Positions 1-5,554 of a DNA stretch of 7,351 nucleotides are shown here, in pieces. The stretch spans positions 1-7,351 of the forward strand of contig JAGLUM010000473.1 of assembly GCA_023134755.1 (NCBI GenBank), written 5' to 3'. The notes beneath the pieces are model-generated. The model had not been told where the DNA came from. It saw only the letters and a program-made list of their open reading frames with translations, and did no database searches. Source of the stretch: Fidelibacterota bacterium. Lineage in GTDB: Bacteria; Fidelibacterota; Fidelibacteria; Fidelibacterales; Fidelibacteraceae. Both the position numbers and the translations under genes were made by a program. Numbering within the stretch: the first letter of the stretch is position 1; each line of letters opens with the position of its first letter.

Positions 1-147
1 GCCAACAACAGAATATGGACTTAAACCTGCCGTCCATGTGGTGTTAAATGGAATGATACCCGATACTTCAGTTTGAGCTGAAATATATGAGGCAAGTGAA
101 ATAAGCAAAAAATAGCAAATAATTTGAATTTTAGTTAATACCTTCAT
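1..147 (-). CDS. Secreted protein, N-terminal part only; probable parallel beta-helix-type surface/extracellular protein
   Basis: The first 49 residues are visible; the rest lies beyond the left edge. The start MKVLTKIQ is followed by a hydrophobic stretch (about residues 8-22, IIICYFLL-like with LISLAS) and a probable signal peptidase I site after ISA (residue 24), so the mature protein would begin QTEVSG. The next residues, with TTW at 46-48 in spirit of an S/NTTWT...SPY.V.G pattern (here NTTWTAGLSPYSVVG, 35-49), resemble the opening of secreted right-handed beta-helix proteins of FCB-group bacteria, where a cap segment leads into repeated G.V.V..G.TL.I.PG turns. That resemblance is from family knowledge; the repeats themselves are not in view. 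An AGGAGA ribosome site (155-160) sits 7 nt upstream of the ATG, and a near-consensus promoter lies at 227-255. Signal peptide and start are solid; the fold is a moderate inference; the function (adhesin, enzyme or cargo of a secretion system) is unknown. Confidence 0.75.
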   Translation of the reverse strand, partial: MKVLTKIQIICYFLLISLASYISAQTEVSGIIPFNTTWTAGLSPYSVVG

Positions 148-154
148 AAGTAAG

Positions 155-160
155 TCTCCT
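155..160 (-). promoter_or_regulatory. Ribosome binding site of the secreted protein gene
   Basis: On the minus strand this reads AGGAGA, with 7 nt to the ATG at 147. It is a strong Shine-Dalgarno match and the main support for calling the short visible piece at the left edge a real gene. Confidence 0.75.
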
Positions 161-226
161 AAATAAATTATTGAGTTAACTTAGTTTATTATATCATTCC
201 TATATATTGTAGCTTTAATATTTTAA

Positions 227-255
227 AATATACTAATTAATTTTATTATTGTCAA
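227..255 (-). promoter_or_regulatory. Near-consensus sigma70-type promoter of the secreted protein gene
   Basis: On the minus strand, TTGACA (255-250) is followed by a 17-nt spacer (249-233) and TATATT (232-227). This is a perfect -35 box, the optimal spacing and a 5/6 match to TATAAT. Transcription would begin near 220, giving a leader of roughly 70 nt before the ATG at 147. The surrounding DNA is very AT-rich, which makes chance -10 boxes common, but the combination with a perfect -35 is persuasive. This promoter type differs from the TTTG / TAnnTTTG pattern of Bacteroidetes. Confidence 0.65.
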
Positions 256-452
256 GTAAATAGATAATATTTTTAATTAATTTGCCGTAAAATGATTGAT
301 GTAAAATTATTATACGGATTACTTATCATAAAGAAAAAGAGTTGAGAAAGAAGTTTAGAGTTTAGGAAAATATCATAATTATTAATGAAATCCGTAGCGG
401 AAAAACATTGCCTTTTCTGTACAAAAATATATAATTGAATTCCAGATATACC

Positions 453-476
453 GTAGGAAGCGGTTTGAAACCGTTC
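453..476. repeat. REP-like intergenic palindrome, degenerate copy
   Basis: The core CGGTTT-G-AAACCG (461-473) is a perfect inverted repeat, extended by a G-T wobble (460/474) and an A-T pair (459/475). It is preceded by GTAGGA (453-458). The layout matches the GTAGGGGCGG-TTTGAAA-CCGCCCC family of palindromes scattered between genes in many environmental bacteria, whose spurious translation reads VGAGLKPAPT; the same frame here reads VGSGLKPF. The right outer arm has diverged (CAGGGAG instead of a TCCTAC-like arm), so this looks like a decayed copy. Family assignment is from memory and not checked against the genome. Confidence 0.45.
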
Positions 477-516
477 AGGGAGAGTAGAAATTTCACCATA
501 ATCGTATATTGTCTCA

Positions 517-535
517 AAAACTTGAGTCAAGTTTT
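517..535. repeat. Perfect 19-nt palindrome (9-bp arms, 1-nt centre)
   Basis: AAAACTTGA, a central G, then TCAAGTTTT: every base of the two arms is complementary. It lies about 190 bp upstream of glmM and 370 bp from the divergent secreted protein gene. A one-base centre favours a dimeric protein site over a hairpin, although a shorter stem with a larger loop (ACTTG/CAAGT around AGT... bases) is possible. On the minus strand the second arm continues as a run of five T, so a weak terminator is an alternative. No regulator is assigned. Confidence 0.5.
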
Positions 536-600
536 ACAGGCCGCAGGTTTGACTGAAGGCTTTTTCGCTTATTCACTTCTTTGCTACCAGCATTTTTTTA

Positions 601-624
601 TGTCTTTGTTTCTTAGTGTCTCCG
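601..624. repeat. Imperfect period-8 tract (three units)
   Basis: Three consecutive 8-nt units are visible: TGTCTTTG, TTTCTTAG and TGTCTCCG, followed by TGT. This resembles the low-complexity CTTTGTGTCTTTGTG / CTTAGTGTCTCCGTG intergenic phrases found in many environmental bacterial genomes. It is probably a decayed non-coding repeat. A short plus-strand frame reads through it (LFLSVSV), which is a typical source of false gene calls. Confidence 0.4.
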
Positions 625-716
625 TGTAAAGCTCTTTGTTTAAAGTTTTTTTTATTCCAAAATCGCATAATATTTTTTATCTTACAAATTATGATAAGTA
701 TTGAATGAATAAGCAT

Positions 717-720
717 GGAG
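717..720 (+). promoter_or_regulatory. Ribosome binding site deciding the glmM start at 726
   Basis: GGAG lies 5 nt before the ATG at 726. The alternative ATG at 705 would add seven residues (MNKHGVI) but has no Shine-Dalgarno sequence before it and would put this GGAG inside the coding region. Family proteins begin close to the SISGIR segment, which also favours 726. Confidence 0.7.
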
Positions 721-725
721 TAATC

Positions 726-2084
726 ATGTTAATAGAATCAATTTCAGGTATCCGGGCGACGATTGGCGACAGTTTAACTCCTTCACATGTCGTGGACTAT
801 GCTGCCGCATTCGCGCAACGGGTAGAAAATGGCACCATTATTCTTGGCCGGGATTCCCGTGTATCCGGAAAAGCTATTTCAGATATTTTTGCCCGCACCT
901 TGCAGTGGATGGGTCTGAATGTGATCGATATTGGTATTGTCCCTACTCCCACGGTGCAGTTAATGGTAGAATTGTTGAACGCGCAGGGCGGTATCGTCAT
1001 CACAGCAAGTCACAATCCCTTCCCCTGGAACGGGATAAAATTTATCGATAAAACCGGTCTGTTCCTGGATGCCGATCAAGTTGCCGCGGTATTAAAAAAT
1101 AAAAAAGAAAAAACATGGACATTCAAAACTTCCGGTGAATTCGGCGGTTATATGGAAAAACTTGGCGCTATTGACATACATATAAATAATGTGATGGCTA
1201 TCACATATGTGAATGTCAAAGCGATCCGCGCACGCAAGTTCAAGGTCGTTATTGATGCCGTGAACGGCGGCGGGTCCATTGCCCTCCCTGCCCTATTGGA
1301 TGCTTTGGGCTGTGAGGTTATTGAAGTCAATTGCGTACCCGATGGTTATTTTCCTCATACACCCGAACCGCTACCGGAAAATCTGACAGATCTTTTGGAT
1401 ACAGTCAAAAAGCACAAAGCGGATATCGGACTGGCAGTTGATCCCGATGCGGACCGCCTTGCCGTGGTGGATGAAAAAGGAAATTATCTTTCCGAAGAAT
1501 ATACATTAGTCATGTCTGTTGATACCGTTCTTTCACAATGCAAAATTCCTGATCCAAAAGTAGTTACAAACCTGTCTACCACACTGGCCGTTAACGACGT
1601 TGCTAAAAAATACGGTGCGGAAGTGCTGCGGACCGCTATCGGTGAGATCAATGTTTCCAAAAAAATGAAGGAGATCGGCGCGGTTATCGGCGGTGAAGGC
1701 AATGGCGGTATTATTTCCCCGGATTCGCATCTTGGGCGCGATTCGTTGGTCGGCGCCGCTATGGTATTACAATTCCTCGCCACGGATGCACGTCCATTAA
1801 GCAAAAAATATGCTGATCTTCCTCAGTATAAAATGAGTAAAAAGAAAATCGAGATCGCGGGACATGATCCGGAAGAAATATTAGCAACATTAAAAGAAAA
1901 ATTTGCAGCTGAAAATACCAATACTGTCGACGGCTTAAAAATTTCCGGGCAGAACAGCTGGGTGCATATGCGTAAATCCAATACAGAACCCATTATGCGA
2001 GTTTACAGTGAAGCACCTACTGCAGAAGAAGCTAATGCGCTGGGAGAACAATTTTTAAATGAAATCAAGAATTTGATGGGATAA
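726..2084 (+). CDS. glmM: Phosphoglucosamine mutase (GlmM-like alpha-D-phosphohexomutase)
   Basis: A 452-residue cytoplasmic enzyme of the alpha-D-phosphohexomutase superfamily, the usual length. It is expected to convert glucosamine-6-phosphate to glucosamine-1-phosphate on the route to UDP-GlcNAc for peptidoglycan and LPS. All four family sites are visible: SISGIRAT near the start (5-12), the phosphoserine loop TASHNP (93-98, Ser95), the metal loop DPDADR (239-244), the sugar-binding loop GGEGNGG (322-328) and the phosphate-binding loop RKSNTEP (416-422) followed by R425. The GGEGNGG loop is the variant seen in Bacteroidetes-like and archaeal members rather than the GGEQSGH of proteobacterial GlmM, so phosphomannomutase or phosphoglucomutase activity is a real alternative. 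The N-terminal motif has Ala11 where Gly is usual. Start chosen at 726 from its ribosome site. deoC follows after 4 nt, implying one transcript. Confidence 0.9.
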   Translation: MLIESISGIRATIGDSLTPSHVVDYAAAFAQRVENGTIILGRDSRVSGKAISDIFARTLQWMGLNVIDIGIVPTPTVQLMVELLNAQGGIVITASHNPFPWNGIKFIDKTGLFLDADQVAAVLKNKKEKTWTFKTSGEFGGYMEKLGAIDIHINNVMAITYVNVKAIRARKFKVVIDAVNGGGSIALPALLDALGCEVIEVNCVPDGYFPHTPEPLPENLTDLLDTVKKHKADIGLAVDPDADRLAVVDEKGNYLSEEYTLVMSVDTVLSQCKIPDPKVVTNLSTTLAVNDVAKKYGAEVLRTAIGEINVSKKMKEIGAVIGGEGNGGIISPDSHLGRDSLVGAAMVLQFLATDARPLSKKYADLPQYKMSKKKIEIAGHDPEEILATLKEKFAAENTNTVDGLKISGQNSWVHMRKSNTEPIMRVYSEAPTAEEANALGEQFLNEIKNLMG

Positions 2085-2088
2085 AAAC

Positions 2089-2751
2089 ATGAATATAGCA
2101 TCGTATATCGATCATACCTTATTAAAACCGCAGGCCACATACTCTGATCTGGACACCCTGTGTCAGGAAGCCCGGGATCATCATTTTGCGGCTGTATGTG
2201 TAAATCCGTGCAATATAGCTTACTGCGCGAAACAACTCCAAAATTCGGATGTCAGGCTCGCCTCGGTAGTCGGATTCCCTCTTGGCGCATCGAATAGCGT
2301 CATAAAAGCAGAAGAAACACGTCAGGCGGTCGCTGACGGCACCGATGAGATCGATATGGTTATCAACATTGGGGCATTAAAGGATGGTGACGAGAAACGG
2401 GTTTATGAGGATATTCAGGCTGTGGTTAGCGCGGCAGCGGGAAAGACTGTCAAAGTCATTCTCGAAACCTGCCTCTTAAGCCGTGAAGAAATAATTAAAG
2501 CCTGTGAATTATCTAAGCAAGCGGGCGCCCACTTTGTCAAAACTTCCACTGGGTTCAGTAGCGGCGGCGCCACGGTAGAAGATGTCGCCTTGATGAAAGC
2601 CACTGTGGGTGATGCCATGGAGGTAAAAGCCTCCGGCGCTGTGCGTTCGTACGATGATGCAATGAAGATGATAAAAGCCGGCGCAACGCGTATTGGAACT
2701 TCTTCCGGCATAGCAATATTGAAGGGTGGTGAAGGCGAATCAGATTATTGA
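2089..2751 (+). CDS. deoC: Deoxyribose-phosphate aldolase
   Basis: A 220-residue class I aldolase that cleaves 2-deoxy-D-ribose-5-phosphate to glyceraldehyde-3-phosphate and acetaldehyde in deoxynucleoside breakdown; cytoplasmic TIM barrel. The start IDHTLLKP (7-14) is characteristic. The Schiff-base lysine is K151 in VKTSTGFSSGGAT (150-162), the second active-site lysine is K180 in VKASGAVRS (179-187), and D89 in DEIDMVINIG (86-95) matches the conserved acidic residue. The usual KASGGIR segment reads KASGAVR here. Length is normal for the bacterial family (about 210-260). It starts 4 nt after the glmM stop; GGGA in the end of glmM (2078-2081) may serve as a weak ribosome site. Pairing with glmM suggests co-transcription but no shared pathway. 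Assignment is very secure. Confidence 0.95.
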   Translation: MNIASYIDHTLLKPQATYSDLDTLCQEARDHHFAAVCVNPCNIAYCAKQLQNSDVRLASVVGFPLGASNSVIKAEETRQAVADGTDEIDMVINIGALKDGDEKRVYEDIQAVVSAAAGKTVKVILETCLLSREEIIKACELSKQAGAHFVKTSTGFSSGGATVEDVALMKATVGDAMEVKASGAVRSYDDAMKMIKAGATRIGTSSGIAILKGGEGESDY

Positions 2752-2757
2752 TTCCTA

Positions 2758-2786
2758 TTGGATTTTCTGTATCTATTTCCTATATT
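2758..2786 (+). promoter_or_regulatory. Candidate sigma70-type promoter of the tRNA-Leu gene
   Basis: TTGGAT (2758-2763), a 17-nt spacer, then TATATT (2781-2786), placing the -10 box 14 nt before the first base of the tRNA. The -35 box matches TTGACA at 4 of 6 and the -10 box matches TATAAT at 5 of 6. The 49-nt gap between deoC and the tRNA shows no terminator, so read-through from deoC is also possible. Confidence 0.5.
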
Positions 2787-2800
2787 CGCCAGTCAATTAT

Positions 2801-2883
2801 GCAGCCGTGGCGGAATTGGCAGACGCACCAGACTTAGGATCTGGCGCCCTTAGGGTGTGGGAGTTCGAGTCTCCCCGGCTGTA
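2801..2883 (+). tRNA. tRNA-Leu, anticodon UAG
   Basis: A full cloverleaf folds by eye. The acceptor GCAGCCG (2801-2807) pairs with CGGCTGT (2876-2882), opening with a G-U pair and with discriminator A at 2883. The D stem is GCG/CGC (2810-2812, 2824-2826). The anticodon stem CCAGA/TCTGG encloses loop CTTAGGA, giving anticodon TAG at 2835-2837, which reads CUA and other CUN codons. A long variable arm with a 5-bp stem (2845-2849 with 2853-2857, one G-U) marks it as class II, as leucine tRNAs are. The T stem GGGAG/CTCCC encloses TTCGAGT. The 3' CCA is not encoded (CGA follows), so it must be added after transcription. Confidence 0.96.
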
Positions 2884-2912
2884 CGAAAAATAACATGAAT
2901 CTATGATATAAA

Positions 2913-3611
2913 ATGAAAAAATACCCCGTATATAGATTGGTCGCATTTATACATCTTGCTCTGCTTTTTTTATTCCTGTTTTCCGGGTGTGAAAAAGAGG
3001 CAGTAGAAAGCACAAGCAAATCCACTGTAAAGGCATATCAACCAAATATAGAGCGTTTATCCCGTTATTATCAGGAAATTATTGATGTAAGCGGTGACGC
3101 AATGCTGGATACCGCTGTTCTTATTGACGGAAATGACAATAAACTTTTTCTCGTCTGTTCAAATGGCAGGCAATTAAAGATCATTGCATCTTATGATATA
3201 TCTGCCTCAAAATACGGCTATGGATCAAAGCGTGGAAGTAATATGACTCCCTGGGGCGTACATAAAATTGCCGGAAAATACGGAGACGGAGAAGTCCTCG
3301 GTATGAGTTTTTACGACCGTAAACCCACGGGAGAGATCGCCACTATTTATACTGATACCACAAATGTGGAAATCGATCCGGTAACCAGCCGTATTATTTG
3401 GTTAAACGGACTTGAAGACCTAAACCTCACTTCTTACTGGCGATTTATATACATCCACGGCACCCATGAAGAGGGATTGTTGGGAACACCGCAATCTAAA
3501 GGGTGTATCAGAATGCGAAATCGTGAAATTATTGAATTATTTGATTTAATTGATACAGGAATGGTTGTGAATATTATCCGACCGGAATCCTATTCAGAGA
3601 CGGAGGAATAA
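2913..3611 (+). CDS. L,D-transpeptidase (YkuD domain) lipoprotein
   Basis: A 232-residue probable lipoprotein. A basic start (MKKYPVYR) and hydrophobic segment (9-24) lead to FSGC, with Cys26 the likely lipidated residue; Phe at -3 is less usual. After a linker, a YkuD catalytic domain spans about 65-222: GSKRGSNMTPWGVHKI (104-119), then YIHGTHEEG (180-188) with His182, and SKGCIRM (195-201) with nucleophile Cys198 and Arg200. Such enzymes form L,D cross-links in peptidoglycan or attach proteins to it, here on the periplasmic side. No LysM or other wall-binding domain is seen. The ATG at 2913 is the first in frame after a TGA at 2904; it has no Shine-Dalgarno sequence and lies 29 nt after the tRNA, so it may be read with the tRNA or from a leaderless start. 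Its TAA overlaps the ATG of ugd by one base. Confidence 0.88.
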   Translation: MKKYPVYRLVAFIHLALLFLFLFSGCEKEAVESTSKSTVKAYQPNIERLSRYYQEIIDVSGDAMLDTAVLIDGNDNKLFLVCSNGRQLKIIASYDISASKYGYGSKRGSNMTPWGVHKIAGKYGDGEVLGMSFYDRKPTGEIATIYTDTTNVEIDPVTSRIIWLNGLEDLNLTSYWRFIYIHGTHEEGLLGTPQSKGCIRMRNREIIELFDLIDTGMVVNIIRPESYSETEE

Positions 3612-4927
3612 TGAAAAAAATATGTATTGTCGGCACAGGGTATGTGGGACTGGTAACTGCAGCAGGGCTGGCTGATTTCGGAAATTCAGTTATCGCTGTC
3701 GATATTAATGAATCTAAAATTGAAATTCTGGAAAATGGCGGTATTCCAATCTATGAACCCGGCCTCATTGAGGTTGTTGAGCGCAATGTGAAAGCAGGCC
3801 GTTTATCATTTACCACAGATATTGATACAGCGATCCGGAAATCCAATGTCGTTTTTTCTGCAGTGGGAACGCCCCCGGGCGAAGGCGGAGAAGCTGATCT
3901 TCGCGCGGTATGGGCTGTTGCAACATCCTTTGCCAAAAATTTAGATTCGTATAAGGTATTTATTAATAAATCAACTGTTCCGGTAGGTACTGGTCAGAAA
4001 ACTCAGGAACTTATCAAGGAAAAATCCGGAGGGAAAGATTGTTTTGACGTTGTTTCCAATCCGGAATTTTTGCGTGAAGGTACTGCGGTCAGTGATTTTT
4101 TAAATCCGGACCGGGTAGTGATCGGCAGCAAAAGTGAAAAAGCTCAGGCCATCATGAAAAATGTCTATCATGCCCTCATTGTCCGTGGTGTACCCTATAT
4201 TGGGACCAATATTAAAAGTGCCGAATTGATCAAATACGCCTCTAACGCATTCCTGGCCGTAAAAATTACCTTTATTAATGAGATGGCGAATCTCTGCGAT
4301 ATCGTAGGCGGTGATGTTAATGAGGTAGCAAAAGCGATGGGGCTGGACGGCCGTATCTCTCCGAAATTCCTGCACGCAGGTCCCGGATTTGGCGGCAGTT
4401 GCTTCCCGAAGGATACTATGGCTCTGGTGGAAATATTTAAAGAAAATGGCCTTCATTCCCGAGTAGTAGAAGCTGCAATTGAAGCAAATGAACTGCAAAA
4501 ACAGCATGTAGTTACTAAATTGAAATCCGTTTTACCGGATTTAAAAGGTAAAACCATCGCAATATTGGGTCTGGCTTTCAAACCTAATACCGACGATACC
4601 CGTTTTTCACCCACAAAAGTTGTTATTCCGCTTTTAGAAGCTGAAGGCGCACATGTTCAGGTTTTTGATCCGATTGCAAGTGATGATTTCCGTCAGGATT
4701 TCCCGGATCTTGATTATAAAGAAGATGTCTATAAAGCGATAGAAGGTGCTGATGCGCTTATCTTGATGACCGAATGGAACGAATTCCGCAGTCTGGATCT
4801 GGAACGCGTCAAATCCTTGTTAAAATCACCCATTTTTATTGATACCCGCAATATTTATGATCCGCGAGACATGAAAGAAAAAGGATTTACCTTTGTCTGC
4901 TCCGGACGTACAAAATGTTACTTATAG
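3611..4927 (+). CDS. ugd: UDP-glucose 6-dehydrogenase
   Basis: A 438-residue member of the UDP-glucose/GDP-mannose dehydrogenase family, normal length. It should oxidise UDP-glucose twice with NAD+ to UDP-glucuronate, a precursor of acidic surface polysaccharides; cytoplasmic. Domains: NAD-binding Rossmann fold with GTGYVG (8-13) and Asp31; NPEFLREGTA (150-159); central helix SAELIKYASNAF (203-214) with catalytic Lys208 and Asn212; FGGSCFPKD (260-268) with nucleophile Cys264; C-terminal UDP-binding domain from about 310 with GLAFKPNTDD (320-329). The motif normally reading DD.RESP is DDTRFSP here (Phe332). The GGEADLRAVW region and GGSCFPKD place it with Ugd rather than the WbpA-like paralogue downstream. 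The start overlaps the preceding stop (TAATG), and GGAGG (3602-3606) lies 4 nt upstream. GDP-mannose dehydrogenase is a less likely alternative. Confidence 0.93.
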   Translation: MKKICIVGTGYVGLVTAAGLADFGNSVIAVDINESKIEILENGGIPIYEPGLIEVVERNVKAGRLSFTTDIDTAIRKSNVVFSAVGTPPGEGGEADLRAVWAVATSFAKNLDSYKVFINKSTVPVGTGQKTQELIKEKSGGKDCFDVVSNPEFLREGTAVSDFLNPDRVVIGSKSEKAQAIMKNVYHALIVRGVPYIGTNIKSAELIKYASNAFLAVKITFINEMANLCDIVGGDVNEVAKAMGLDGRISPKFLHAGPGFGGSCFPKDTMALVEIFKENGLHSRVVEAAIEANELQKQHVVTKLKSVLPDLKGKTIAILGLAFKPNTDDTRFSPTKVVIPLLEAEGAHVQVFDPIASDDFRQDFPDLDYKEDVYKAIEGADALILMTEWNEFRSLDLERVKSLLKSPIFIDTRNIYDPRDMKEKGFTFVCSGRTKCYL

Positions 4928-4929
4928 GA
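4926..4929 (+). promoter_or_regulatory. Ribosome binding site deciding the rfbC start at 4935
   Basis: AGGA overlaps the last two bases of the ugd stop and lies 5 nt before the ATG at 4935. The longer reading from TTG at 4893 would overlap ugd by 35 nt, lacks a ribosome site, and adds 14 residues not typical of the family. Confidence 0.6.
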
Positions 4930-4934
4930 TAAAG

Positions 4935-5483
4935 ATGCTTAAACTACCAACAGCTATCCCGGATGTCATTCATCTCCGACCGGTATTACATACCGACCTG
5001 CGAGGTGATTTTATGGAAACGTATCAGCAGGAGCAGTATGCTAAACTGGGTATTTCCATGGAATTTGTGCAAGATAATCTTGTGCATTCCAAAAAACATG
5101 TGTTCCGCGGACTGCATTTTCAGCTACCACCCTATGAGCAGGCTAAACTTATCACCGTTATTTCCGGGGAAATTCTTGATTTTGTTTTAGATATGCGTTC
5201 GAATTCTGATACTTTTTTACAGCAGGTCCGTATCACGCTTTCTGCCGCTGAGAATGATCAGCTTTATATTCCTGCCGGCTTTGCCCACGGTTACTATGTC
5301 CTATCCGAAAACTCCTGTATTTCATATAAGGTATCAAAACCCTATGTGCCAGAATATCAGGCAGGTATCCGTTGGGATGATGAGCAGCTTGGACTGGCAA
5401 AATATATCAGCAATCCTATTCTATCGAACAATGATAAAAAGCTGCCTACATTAAATGAGATACTATCCAAATACACATTTTAA
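4935..5483 (+). CDS. rfbC: dTDP-4-dehydrorhamnose 3,5-epimerase (RmlC family)
   Basis: A 182-residue cupin-fold epimerase, the usual length for RmlC. The classic reaction turns dTDP-4-keto-6-deoxy-D-glucose into dTDP-4-keto-L-rhamnose, the third step to dTDP-L-rhamnose; cytoplasmic, normally dimeric. Visible family features: DLRGDFMETY (21-30) with Arg23; FRGLHFQ (57-63) with catalytic base His61; Lys71; IPAGFAHGYYVLS (112-124) with His118; catalytic Tyr131 in SYKVS; and GIRWDDE (144-150). The segment normally reading SPTFG is SDTFLQQ (91-97). It sits 7 nt after ugd and upstream of a WbpA-type dehydrogenase. The partners rmlA, rmlB and rmlD are not in the window, so they lie elsewhere or the enzyme acts on another nucleotide 4-keto sugar. 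Family assignment is secure; exact substrate is less so. Confidence 0.88.
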   Translation: MLKLPTAIPDVIHLRPVLHTDLRGDFMETYQQEQYAKLGISMEFVQDNLVHSKKHVFRGLHFQLPPYEQAKLITVISGEILDFVLDMRSNSDTFLQQVRITLSAAENDQLYIPAGFAHGYYVLSENSCISYKVSKPYVPEYQAGIRWDDEQLGLAKYISNPILSNNDKKLPTLNEILSKYTF

Positions 5484-5505
5484 TATTGGAGTGTTTATTA
5501 TTATT

Positions 5506-5519
5506 TGTTAATTTTAACA
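5506..5519. promoter_or_regulatory. Palindrome upstream of the WbpA-like gene; possible operator or internal promoter region
   Basis: TGTTAA-TT-TTAACA is a perfect inverted repeat with 6-bp arms in the 71-nt gap between rfbC and the next gene. Its right arm, TTAACA (5514-5519), is one base from the -35 consensus, and TATTAA (5537-5542) follows after 17 nt, so it could overlap a weak internal promoter. The region is strongly AT-rich, so chance is a serious alternative. Confidence 0.25.
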
Positions 5520-5554
5520 TTATTTTTCAAATAGTATATTAATAGGAGTAATAA

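Larger units (their letters stand above)
148..725. other. Long AT-rich intergenic region between divergent genes, with palindromes and repeat remnants
   Basis: About 580 bp without a convincing gene. The left part (161-300) is extremely AT-rich and carries the minus-strand promoter. From about 440 to 630 the composition rises and holds three structured elements described separately: a REP-like palindrome, a perfect 19-nt palindrome and a period-8 tract. Short open frames here (273-530 minus, 435-629 plus) overlap one another and run through these repeats; neither has a credible start or family resemblance, so I treat them as non-coding. No clear promoter for glmM stands out: TATGAT at 690-695 is a possible -10 box, but no -35 box is at the right distance. 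No riboswitch or terminator could be assigned. Confidence 0.6.

Noticed and set aside
218..231. ATATTTTAAAATAT palindrome
   Set aside because: Made only of A and T in very AT-rich DNA, so symmetry by chance is likely; it also overlaps the minus-strand -10 box.
273..530. Minus-strand 85-residue open frame
   Set aside because: It overlaps the plus-strand frame and both palindromes, has no Shine-Dalgarno sequence and low-complexity composition.
435..629. Plus-strand 64-residue open frame
   Set aside because: It runs through the REP-like palindrome (giving VGSGLKP) and the period-8 tract (giving LFLSVSV), has no ribosome site and no family resemblance; most likely a repeat-derived false gene.
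705..725. Earlier ATG for glmM
   Set aside because: No ribosome site before 705, while GGAG is well placed for 726; family proteins start close to the SISGIR motif.
2801..2883. tRNA-Leu as an attachment site of an integrated element
   Set aside because: No repeat of the tRNA 3' end and no integrase or phage-like gene seen in the window; flanking genes look like ordinary chromosome.
4100..4507. Minus-strand 135-residue frame inside ugd
   Set aside because: Antisense shadow of a strongly conserved gene; no recognisable motifs.
4893..4934. TTG start for rfbC overlapping ugd
   Set aside because: The ATG at 4935 has AGGA 5 nt upstream and gives a normal-length RmlC; the extra 14 residues are just the ugd end in another frame.
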